From positions 1 through 20,189 of the IMG/VR virus record IMGVR_UViG_3300036785_000527: a stretch of 20,189 nt of DNA, one strand, 5' to 3'. Source of the DNA: a virus. The translations under genes were made by a program, and so were the position numbers. Below the pieces are notes generated by a model. The model made no database searches. It saw only the letters and a program-made list of their open reading frames with translations, and was not told where the DNA came from. Of the stretch, positions 1-4,636 are shown in pieces (the first letter of the stretch is position 1; every line of letters starts with the position of its first letter).

Positions 1-243
1 GGCCGACACCGGATCCCCACCCACCGGGCGGGTGCCATCGTGGCGGCGCATGTTGCACCGGGCACACGCGGCGCGGAGGTTGGCCAGCTCATCGGAACCA
101 CCGAAGCGGCGGGGGTGGATGTGGTCCACGTGGGTGGCGCGGCCCTGGCATCCGGGGTACTCGAGGGTGCAGCGGTAGCCGTCACGCTCGAGCACCACCA
201 GGCGGATGCGGTCCCAGCCCTTACACCACCTCGAGGTGGTCAC
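1..243 (-). CDS. HNH endonuclease, N-terminal 81 residues (gene continues at 20189)
   Basis: Small HNH nuclease of the kind encoded beside phage terminases, where it assists DNA packaging. The reading frame starts at a GTG that overlaps the methyltransferase stop (GTGA, 243-240) and is open to base 1. Visible are Cys25 and Cys32, then HVDHIHP with Asp40-His41, Asn55 in ELANLR, Cys60-x2-Cys63, and His68 in CNMRRH: the ββα-metal nuclease core held by four cysteines. If the window is closed into a circle, 21 more codons follow from 20189 to a stop at 20124, giving a 102-residue protein, normal for this family. A 16-bp palindrome covers the first codons. The family call is firm; the packaging role is inferred from the neighbouring terminase. 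Confidence 0.9.
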   Translation of the reverse strand, partial: MTTSRWCKGWDRIRLVVLERDGYRCTLEYPGCQGRATHVDHIHPRRFGGSDELANLRAACARCNMRRHDGTRPVGGDPVSA

Positions 244-1238
244 ACCCCGATGGTAGGGCCGGCGGGTGGTGCCATCACCTCGAGGATCCGGTGCCCCACC
301 CACTCCGCCATCTGTGGCACCACCGCGTTCCCTAATCCTCTAAGGCGGTCCACCCGGGCGGGAACCCCATAAGCCACTCGACCCATGCCGGGTTCAGTCC
401 CCCACCACTGGGCCCCGGGCCCCGCTCCACCTGCACCATTTCGGGCAGATTGAAGTGGCCCACGCTCGGAAGGGCCGTGGCGTAGGACACCGCTCCCTTG
501 TAGTCCGAGCTCCGCGGTGTCGGCCACCGGATCCGCCGTGCCACCGCCGTGGCCAGATCGTCCGCTCCTGATCCCGGGCGCCCCGCTTTGGCGAAGTCCG
601 GGCCCGATGGGCTCGCTTTGGGCGTCGGCCACATCTGCACCGCCATCCCCAGCGTCAACCCGAAACCGTTGCCGTTGCGGTGCTTCGCCTTCTCCCGTTC
701 CCTCCGGGCCAGGAACGATTCCGGCGATTCGCCCACCCCGAACGCTCCGGCATCCGGCGTCGGCCACGATGCAGACGCGGTAACGGAGGTGTGGGGCACC
801 GAAGGCGGCCGCCGGTATGCAATCCCACTCCGCGTCATACCCGCACGCGGCCAAGTCTCCGAGAACGTCGCCCATTCCTCGAACAAGCAACCCTGGCACG
901 TTCTCCACGAACACGAACCGCGGTCCCACATCGCGAATGATCCGGTGGAATTCTGGCCATAGCCATCGTTCATCGAGTTGCCCGCGCCTGTGGCCGGCGA
1001 CACTGACGGGCTGGCAGGGAAATCCCCCGGCCACAAGGTCAACTGATCCCAGGGCATCGGTGTCTAGCTCTCGGATATCGCCGTGGCGCGGCACATCGGG
1101 CCAGTGTTTCGCGAGGACACGGGTGCAGTAGGGATCGTTCTCCACCTGCCAGGCGCATCGCCACCCCGCACGCTCCAATCCCAGATCGATCCCGCCGATC
1201 CCGGCGAACAGTGAGCCGAAGGTGGGCGGATCACTCAT
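240..1238 (-). CDS. DNA cytosine-C5 methyltransferase (orphan, phage type)
   Basis: Methylates cytosine C5 in a specific DNA sequence using S-adenosylmethionine; phages use such enzymes against host restriction. The 332-residue protein has motif I (SLFAGIGGIDLGLE, residues 9-22), motif IV with the catalytic Cys75 in GGFPCQPVSVAG, motif VI ENV (112-114), a motif VIII-like LRYRV (151-155), a variable recognition region from about 165 to 290, and motif X (RGLGNAVVPQ) near the end. I start it at the ATG at 1238, not at an in-frame ATG at 1325, because GGAGAG lies just upstream and the start overlaps the preceding gene by 8 nt. No restriction endonuclease lies nearby, so it looks solitary. The variable region is Gly/Arg-rich and also open in a second frame with protein-like motifs (see 332-1057). 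Confidence 0.93.
   Translation of the reverse strand: MSDPPTFGSLFAGIGGIDLGLERAGWRCAWQVENDPYCTRVLAKHWPDVPRHGDIRELDTDALGSVDLVAGGFPCQPVSVAGHRRGQLDERWLWPEFHRIIRDVGPRFVFVENVPGLLVRGMGDVLGDLAACGYDAEWDCIPAAAFGAPHLRYRVCIVADAGCRSVRGGRIAGIVPGPEGTGEGEAPQRQRFRVDAGDGGADVADAQSEPIGPGLRQSGAPGIRSGRSGHGGGTADPVADTAELGLQGSGVLRHGPSERGPLQSARNGAGGAGPGAQWWGTEPGMGRVAYGVPARVDRLRGLGNAVVPQMAEWVGHRILEVMAPPAGPTIGV
332..1057 (-). other. Long +1 overlapping reading frame inside the methyltransferase gene
   Basis: A 241-codon frame lies wholly inside the methyltransferase gene, shifted +1 on the message. Unlike a random shadow it reads SWRTCQGCLFEEW, FSETWPRAGMTRSG, repeated WPTP units, and ends LNPAWVEWLMGFPPGWT. From memory, such motifs occur in proteins annotated as phage DNA methylases. 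The same bases read in the methyltransferase frame as VADA (for WPTP) and as motif X (for the C-terminus), so its conservation may be a by-product of the enzyme. I see no strong ribosome binding site at the ATG at 1057 or the later ATG at 973. It could be a true overlapping gene, a product reached by frameshift, or a shadow that databases have carried along. Confidence 0.3.
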
Positions 1239-1365
1239 CACCACTCTCCGCAGCGAGGTACAGACGCGCGACACCGGGCTGGTACCTGCACACCGGGCAG
1301 TAGGGCCATGAGGATCCATCGTCATCGGTGAGCTCGGCCCCGCACTCCGGGCACCGATCCGTCAT
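1231..1365 (-). CDS. 44-aa zinc-ribbon mini-protein
   Basis: Small protein with two CxxC knuckles: Cys5-Pro-Glu-Cys8 and Cys23-Pro-Val-Cys26, the pattern of a treble-clef or rubredoxin-like zinc ribbon. The C-terminal tail is acidic (ESGDE). The ATG at 1365 overlaps the previous stop as ATGA, and the stop overlaps the methyltransferase start by 8 nt, so it is translationally coupled on both sides. An in-frame ATG at 1437 would add 24 Ala/Pro-rich residues that are the neighbour's coding DNA read in another frame, so I reject that start. Function unknown; it may bind nucleic acid or a protein partner. Confidence 0.75.
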   Translation of the reverse strand: MTDRCPECGAELTDDDGSSWPYCPVCRYQPGVARLYLAAESGDE

Positions 1366-1565
1366 GGGATATTCCGGCGGTGCTCGAGTGGTGGCGAAGG
1401 TGGCGCCGGCGCCGGCGGGCGCGTCAGCGCCGGCCATTCGATCAGGATTCGGTGCGCCTGGTCACGCGCTGGCCACCGGGCCCCACGCACCTCAAAGCGC
1501 GCCACCCGCGCCAGGGCCCGGAGTGAGGGCCGGAGATCGGACCACTCGAACGGGCGGCGCATCAT
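1362..1565 (-). CDS. Hypothetical protein, 67 aa, Arg-rich with Pro-rich tail
   Basis: I do not recognise this protein. Residues 1-45 are basic and probably helical (FEWSDLRPSLRALARVARFE), and the end is a Pro/Ala stretch with SPPLEHRR. The ATG at 1565 follows a GGGAAG stretch; a second ATG follows directly at 1562. The stop overlaps the next start as ATGA. A longer in-frame extension to 1709 exists but would run through the preceding zinc-protein gene. Coding is supported mainly by the tight tiling with neighbours, and a purely structural shadow cannot be fully excluded. Confidence 0.6.
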   Translation of the reverse strand: MMRRPFEWSDLRPSLRALARVARFEVRGARWPARDQAHRILIEWPALTRPPAPAPPSPPLEHRRNIP

Positions 1566-1578
1566 CCCGCTTCCCAGC

Positions 1579-1776
1579 TCACAGTTTCGTCGCCCCGCAT
1601 ACCCTCGACCCAGTGTTGTAATGAAACCACCCCGGGCGCATATCCGACGGGTCGAAAATGACGACCACATCGCAGTGCTCACAAAATGACACCTCGCGGC
1701 CGTCGTCATTAACCATTATGAGATTGTTCGGCGTCGCGAACTGCGGCTCACCCACGGAGCGCAATCCCCAACTCAC
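1579..1776 (-). CDS. 65-aa Cys/His zinc-binding mini-protein
   Basis: Small protein with FCEHC (Cys32-x2-Cys35), then WFH (His52) and VCG (Cys60), a plausible single zinc site. The middle is hydrophobic (DVVVIFDPSD). The GTG start at 1776 forms a GTGA overlap with the preceding stop. Proteins of this form (CxxC, then GWFH-x-TG-x-x-C) are common among unassigned early genes of actinobacteriophages, which is family knowledge rather than a function. The bases here are locally more AT-rich than the flanking genes. Confidence 0.72.
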   Translation of the reverse strand: MSWGLRSVGEPQFATPNNLIMVNDDGREVSFCEHCDVVVIFDPSDMRPGWFHYNTGSRVCGATKL

Positions 1777-1952
1777 GGTTCATCCGCCAGGGCTTCGCGG
1801 GCCAGCTTGACCGCGGTGTCCACTTTGCGGCGCATGGACACATACTGCAAGCCGTCCACCCGCTCGATCTGGTGCAGCACCCGGCGTAGGCGTTCGATTT
1901 CGTCCAGGGCGTCATCGGAGAAGCGGCGGGCACGCTCGAGGCGGGTGGTCAC
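1773..1952 (-). CDS. 59-aa coiled-coil-like mini-protein
   Basis: Short, charged and helical throughout (RLERARRFSDDALDEIERLR, then MRRKVDTAVKLAREALADE), with heptad-like spacing of Leu, Ile and Val that suggests a helical hairpin or coiled-coil dimer. I place the start at the GTG at 1952, which overlaps the upstream stop as GTGA; an in-frame GTG at 1958 would add two residues. The stop overlaps the next gene's GTG. Function unknown. Confidence 0.72.
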   Translation of the reverse strand: MTTRLERARRFSDDALDEIERLRRVLHQIERVDGLQYVSMRRKVDTAVKLAREALADEP

Positions 1953-2119
1953 GGCCACACCCCGAACGCGGCTTCGTGACGGTGGGCGGCATCGAGTGCG
2001 GCGTCACGGCTAGCGGCCACATGGCGAAAGCCACAGTCCTGCACCGGGCACAGGGCGATCCACCCGCCGGCCCCGGCGACAACGGACACGCATACGCGGA
2101 TATGGCGCGTCAGTGTCAC
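1949..2119 (-). CDS. 56-aa C2H2-like mini-protein
   Basis: Carries LCPVQDC (Cys24, Cys29) followed by a helix ending in AAHRHEA (His45 and His47), a C2H2-like zinc site; a further Cys lies at residue 10 (RVCVSV). The pattern resembles that of the 3748-3918 and 15377-15583 proteins. The GTG start at 2119 overlaps the initiator stop (GTGA), and the stop overlaps the next start. A longer frame back to 2230 runs through the initiator coding region and is rejected. Function unknown; DNA or protein binding is possible. Confidence 0.72.
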   Translation of the reverse strand: MTLTRHIRVCVSVVAGAGGWIALCPVQDCGFRHVAASRDAALDAAHRHEAAFGVWP

Positions 2120-2835
2120 GCCAGCCCCTCCCCGTCGCCGGCCCCCTCGAGCACCTCGAGGGTGGGCGGATCCGCGGTGATCGCCGGCTCGCACGGTCCG
2201 CGATGGTGCCGCGGTCGGCCGCAGACACATTGAGCAATCGGATCCGGCGGCACCGCGGTTATCGCCGGCTCTCGCGGTGCGGGTGGCCGGCCGGTGGGTG
2301 GTCGCGTCAAGCCGGCGCGGACGGCGGCCATGTGGCCGGGGATCTCGGCCGCGGGTACCACGTCGGGGTGTTCATAGGCGGGGACGAAAGCGCCCCCCGG
2401 CGCGCTTTCGTTTCCGTCCTCGCGCGTGCGCGCGCCCGCGCGAGATTCTGTATCTAGAGGTCTTAGAGGTATTGGTCTCACAGCCCGGACGCTTTTCGGA
2501 CGCTTTTCGGACGCTTCCGCATCGGGGGTTAAGTGTCTCGGAGCCGGACGCTTTATCACCAGTTTGTCCACAAGGGCCAGCCGGTAGGTGGACACGTCGC
2601 CACGCCCGTTGCCACCCGCGTGGGCGCGGGTCACCTCACCCAATTCCTGAGCGGTCTTCAAAGACCGGTAGGCCGTCGCCCGGGCCATGCGTGCCTGATC
2701 CGCTAAGCGGTCCACGGTCCAGTGACAGACACCCTCATGGTCACAGTTATCCGCCAGGGCCAACAGGAACACAAAGACTGTGGCGGTGGGGACTTCGGAG
2801 AATTGCCATACGGCATCGGTGGCGCGTCGGCTCAC
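2116..2835 (-). CDS. Winged-helix replication initiator-like protein
   Basis: A 239-residue protein with a winged helix-turn-helix domain (about residues 8-90; recognition region WTVDRLADQARMARATAYRS) like those in phage and plasmid replication initiators of the HTH_36 group. A basic linker (94-120) follows, then a low-complexity Pro/Glu region and a Cys/His cluster QCVCGRPRHHRGPC (Cys203, Cys205, His210, His211, Cys215) flanked by two EPAITA repeats. The GTG at 2835 overlaps the preceding stop (GTGA). The DNA for residues 94-117 carries phased 11-bp repeats beside an AT-rich stretch, which points to an origin inside the gene, as in the lambda O gene. No helicase or primase gene is seen, so it would recruit host replication proteins. 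A transcription-factor role is the alternative. Confidence 0.72.
   Translation of the reverse strand: MSRRATDAVWQFSEVPTATVFVFLLALADNCDHEGVCHWTVDRLADQARMARATAYRSLKTAQELGEVTRAHAGGNGRGDVSTYRLALVDKLVIKRPAPRHLTPDAEASEKRPKSVRAVRPIPLRPLDTESRAGARTREDGNESAPGGAFVPAYEHPDVVPAAEIPGHMAAVRAGLTRPPTGRPPAPREPAITAVPPDPIAQCVCGRPRHHRGPCEPAITADPPTLEVLEGAGDGEGLA
2384..2555. other. Putative replication origin: two hairpins, AT-rich tract, 11-bp iterons
   Basis: On the plus strand, in order: a hairpin with 10-bp arms ACGAAAGCGC/GCGCTTTCGT (2384-2393 and 2402-2411); a hairpin with 8-bp arms CTCGCGCG/CGCGCGAG in an alternating C-G tract (2419-2444); an AT-rich stretch (about 2445-2480) containing TAGAGGT twice; three head-to-tail copies of CGGACGCTTTT (2486-2496, 2497-2507, and 2508-2518 ending CC); and a fourth copy at 2545-2555. 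The 11-bp period is not a multiple of three, so the repeats encode different peptides and are not explained by protein repetition. They lie within the initiator gene. The arrangement matches theta-type initiator-bound origins such as lambda ori. Confidence 0.6.
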
Positions 2836-2987
2836 TCCGGATCGGTCCCTTTTTCGGCTTCACGGAGTAGGGCGGTGTCTTGCAGATCGATCCACTCCCG
2901 CCGGCGCACCTCGAGGTCCGGCACGCCATCGGCATCGTGGACCACCAGCACCGGCACCAGATCGGTGTGGCACACCGGGCACCTCAT
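2832..2987 (-). CDS. 51-aa CxxC mini-protein
   Basis: Starts MRCPVCHTD with a single CxxC (Cys3, Cys6) plus His7, then a hydrophobic strand (LVPVLVVHDADG) and an acidic C-terminal helix. With only two cysteines it may dimerise around a metal or be a redox peptide. The ATG at 2987 overlaps the annealing-protein stop (ATGA), and its own stop overlaps the initiator GTG (GTGA), so it sits in a translationally coupled chain between recombination and replication genes. Function unknown. Confidence 0.72.
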   Translation of the reverse strand: MRCPVCHTDLVPVLVVHDADGVPDLEVRRREWIDLQDTALLREAEKGTDPE

Positions 2988-3751
2988 CCGTACGCGTCTT
3001 TTTCGTTCGCGGCGTCCTGCTCGAGCCGCGCCAGTTCGCCCAGCATGGTGGCCAGCACCTCGAGCGAAGCCGGCGGCACGCTGAGATGGGCGGATTTGCG
3101 CCAGTCATTGAAGGCCCGGAGTTGAGCTTGTGGCAGCGCGTTCAGGCGGACCATGAACGCGTCGGCGCCGGCTATCGCGCCCAGGGCTTCGGAGGGCGTA
3201 GGCCCGCTACCCTTACGCGACGGTGTGCGCTTGGCCTGAGACTCACCCGATCCGGGCCCAGCGCCACCGCTCACGTTGCCCTGATAGGTCACCTCATCGG
3301 CGGACACCTCACCCAGCCCAAACAGATCGCTGAAAGCGCGGTTCTTGGCGCGGGTGTGCGCGGTGGCGGGGATGTCATGTTCGGAGTTCGCGAAGCCGCG
3401 CGGCTCGAAGATCGAACAGATCCCCACCCCCACCGATTGACGGCCGTTCGGCGCGGTGGCGCGCACGGTGTATTCCGCCCGGACGATCCGCCCGGTGTCG
3501 GGGTTATAGGTGTAGTCGCGCCCCAGGATCTCATCGGAGACATTGAAGGCGGCCGCGAGTTTGCGCCACGCTGATTTTGTTTTGTATTCCTTCCCCCCGA
3601 TGGTCTGAAAATCGGTCGGATCGAGTAGGGCGGTGCAGAGATCGAGGAAGGCCCGTTGTAGCGCCACCGCATCGGCCACCGGCGCCGCGGTGAGCAGATC
3701 GGCCCTTACCGGGATGATCTCACCGTGCACGGACACCACCTCACTACTCAT
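2984..3751 (-). CDS. Single-strand annealing protein, Rad52/ERF-like
   Basis: A 255-residue protein whose first 155 residues carry KEYKTKSAWRKLAAAFNVS (54-72), a strand-rich core (EYTVRATAPNGRQSVGVGIC) and AHTRAKNRAFSDLFGLGEVS (131-150), the signature of phage recombinases in the Rad52/ERF group that anneal complementary single strands. A flexible Gly/Ser linker (about 158-190) leads to a helical C-terminal domain, which in such proteins often contacts single-strand binding protein. No exonuclease partner is visible nearby. The ATG at 3751 overlaps the preceding stop (ATGA) and has no clear Shine-Dalgarno sequence, so coupling is likely. The exact subfamily is uncertain. Confidence 0.7.
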   Translation of the reverse strand: MSSEVVSVHGEIIPVRADLLTAAPVADAVALQRAFLDLCTALLDPTDFQTIGGKEYKTKSAWRKLAAAFNVSDEILGRDYTYNPDTGRIVRAEYTVRATAPNGRQSVGVGICSIFEPRGFANSEHDIPATAHTRAKNRAFSDLFGLGEVSADEVTYQGNVSGGAGPGSGESQAKRTPSRKGSGPTPSEALGAIAGADAFMVRLNALPQAQLRAFNDWRKSAHLSVPPASLEVLATMLGELARLEQDAANEKDAYG

Positions 3752-3918
3752 TGGCGGTGGGCGCGCTCATTGTGCGTCGGCACGTGTTCGCTGTGTGCCG
3801 CGATCGCGTCGCGGAACAGGCGCCCCCAGCCCAGCCAGCCACAGCGACAACTAACCCACCACCCCAGGCGCCCCTGGGAATTCCCTTCGGTTAGTCGCAT
3901 CAGGTCATGGCCGCTCAC
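3748..3918 (-). CDS. 56-aa Trp-rich CxC/HxxxH mini-protein
   Basis: Contains WWVSCRCGWLGWG (Cys24, Cys26) and then a helix with AAHSEHV (His42 and His45), a compact Cys2-His2-like zinc site, plus five tryptophans. It starts at a GTG overlapping the stop of the helix-turn-helix gene (GTGA) and ends in an ATGA overlap with the annealing-protein start. It is the first of several Cys/His mini-proteins in this operon. I do not know its function. Confidence 0.7.
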   Translation of the reverse strand: MSGHDLMRLTEGNSQGRLGWWVSCRCGWLGWGRLFRDAIAAHSEHVPTHNERAHRQ

Positions 3919-4181
3919 CGGGCGCCACCCTTGGCCATGAAATCGATTAGGGCGGCGCGCGAGATCCGCGGTGTTTGCGGGCCGACATAGAACCGCGACA
4001 GTTGGCCATCGGTCGCGAGCTGGCGGACCATACGTTCGGACACCTTGAGGATCTCGGCCACTTCGTCATAGGTGTAAGCAAGCCGGCCGTTCAGATCAGG
4101 CGGGGGATCGGCCGGAGTGCTCGAGCGCCGGCGCCGGCGGATCGGCGTGGGCGGCTTGCGCGTGGTGGGTGTTCGGGCCAT
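3915..4181 (-). CDS. Helix-turn-helix DNA-binding protein, excisionase/AlpA-like
   Basis: An 88-residue protein with a basic N-terminus (PIRRRRRS) and a MerR/excisionase-type helix-turn-helix at residues 36-60 (YTYDEVAEILKVSERMVRQL), followed by a wing (FYVGPQTPRISRAAL). It could be the recombination directionality factor for the integrase, or the regulator of the minus-strand operon it heads. I use the ATG at 4181 because GAGAAGGGG lies 9 nt upstream; an in-frame GTG at 4226 would put that sequence inside the coding region. A 16-bp inverted repeat includes the ribosome binding site, which suggests autoregulation. It is the only small free-standing DNA-binding regulator candidate in the window. 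Confidence 0.8.
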   Translation of the reverse strand: MARTPTTRKPPTPIRRRRRSSTPADPPPDLNGRLAYTYDEVAEILKVSERMVRQLATDGQLSRFYVGPQTPRISRAALIDFMAKGGAR

Positions 4182-4190
4182 GACTTTGCG

Positions 4191-4242
4191 CCCCTTCTCA
4201 AATTTGCAATTGCCAGCACCCGACACAAATTTGGAGAAGGGG
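4191..4242. promoter_or_regulatory. Inverted repeat over the HTH gene leader and ribosome binding site
   Basis: Arms CCCCTTCTCAAATTTG (4191-4206) and CAAATTTGGAGAAGGGG (4226-4242) pair with one bulged base across a 19-nt spacer that holds a GCAATTGC palindrome. On the minus-strand message the proximal arm contains the ribosome binding site of the helix-turn-helix gene, so folding would hide it. As DNA it could be an operator. It is AT-rich against a GC-rich background. Confidence 0.6.
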
Positions 4243-4325
4243 AACGGGCGCCCGGTGGCCGGGCGGCTTGTCCGCTTGGTCTAGGGGCGTCCGCCCTTAA
4301 GCCGGTGCGTCCGTTCCCCTAGACC
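4239..4325. repeat. Nested inverted repeats in the control region
   Basis: Perfect pairs seen here: GGGGAACGG (4239-4247) with CCGTTCCCC (4311-4319); GGTCTAGGGG (4278-4287) with CCCCTAGACC (4316-4325); and GCCCGG with CCGGGC separated by three bases just before 4264. The first two pairs share bases, so they are mutually exclusive folds. GTCCG also recurs about every 20 bp (4270, 4289, 4309). No tRNA consensus and no T-run are present. This could be a regulatory leader RNA or a protein-binding array. Confidence 0.5.
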
Positions 4326-4388
4326 GTTCACGGTTTTAGCGCCGCGCGGCCCTTCCGTCAAGTGCCGCGCGGCGGGCACCCCTGGTGG

Positions 4389-4399
4389 CGGACGCTTTC
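4389..4399 (+). repeat. Fifth copy of the origin 11-mer
   Basis: CGGACGCTTTC matches the origin iterons at 2486-2555 in ten of eleven bases. It lies in non-coding DNA just before the tandem direct repeats. The same initiator might bind both places, linking replication to early control, but one copy could also be chance. Confidence 0.35.
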
Positions 4400-4404
4400 G
4401 GGCC

Positions 4405-4426
4405 CGAAGTGGTCACGAAGTGGTCA
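4405..4426 (+). repeat. Tandem 11-bp direct repeats (left arm-type sites)
   Basis: CGAAGTGGTCA occurs twice head to tail (4405-4415 and 4416-4426), and a third time at 4612-4622 on the other side of the tRNA-derived core. Placement on both sides of the core matches arm-type integrase or directionality-factor sites of lambda-like attP regions. Confidence 0.55.
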
Positions 4427-4466
4427 GCGGCCTATTTCGGGCACCGCTGCGAAGGGCCATAATCCC

Positions 4467-4500
4467 TGGTGGGCCGTACAGGACTCGAACCTGTGACCCC
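4467..4500 (-). other. attP: attP core: 3' end of a tRNA gene (probably tRNA-Lys)
   Basis: On the minus strand the sequence is a tRNA 3' end: a T arm ACAGG-TTCGAGT-CCTGT (4494-4478), acceptor strand ACGGCCC, discriminator A and encoded CCA (4469-4467). The rest of a tRNA is missing, as expected for an attP core that restores the host gene on integration. The acceptor strand implies a 5' end GGGCCGT, which best fits tRNA-Lys. Read on the plus strand it yields the familiar artefact GRTGLEPVT, which extends the integrase frame. The core boundary is not defined exactly. Only one copy is present. Confidence 0.82.
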
Positions 4501-4560
4501 TTGCGCGTCATCTAAGAACGACACCGGCCGTGACCTGGTGTTATGCTCTGACCTGCGCCA

Positions 4561-4590
4561 GTGTTCCGCGGTGTTCCGTGGTGTTCCGGC
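4561..4590 (+). repeat. Three phased 10-bp repeats before the integrase
   Basis: GTGTTCCGCG, GTGTTCCGTG and GTGTTCCGGC follow one another with an exact 10-bp period, about one helical turn, 47 bp before the integrase start. That favours cooperative binding of a protein on one DNA face, such as integrase, directionality factor or repressor. No convincing promoter could be placed between them and the gene. Confidence 0.55.
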
Positions 4591-4611
4591 GTATGCGGCC
4601 AGATTGGTCAG

Positions 4612-4622
4612 CGAAGTGGTCA
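4612..4622 (+). repeat. Third arm-type repeat, right of the core
   Basis: CGAAGTGGTCA, identical to the copies at 4405-4426. It is preceded by a diverged half copy (TTGGTCAGCG from 4604) and lies just before the integrase ribosome binding site, so binding here could also repress integrase. Confidence 0.55.
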
Positions 4623-4636
4623 GTGGGAGGTGCCCC

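Noticed and set aside
4467-4545. Complete tRNA gene
   Set aside because: Only the T arm, acceptor 3' strand and CCA are present. No D arm or anticodon arm can be placed beyond 4500.
4501-4550. Sigma-70 type promoter for integrase (TTGCGC ... TATGCT)
   Set aside because: The two boxes are about 35 bp apart, far beyond the usual 17 bp, so no promoter is claimed.
4469-4636. 56-residue N-terminal extension of the integrase
   Set aside because: It translates tRNA 3'-end and attP DNA (GRTGLEPVT artefact). A good ribosome binding site precedes the ATG at 4637.
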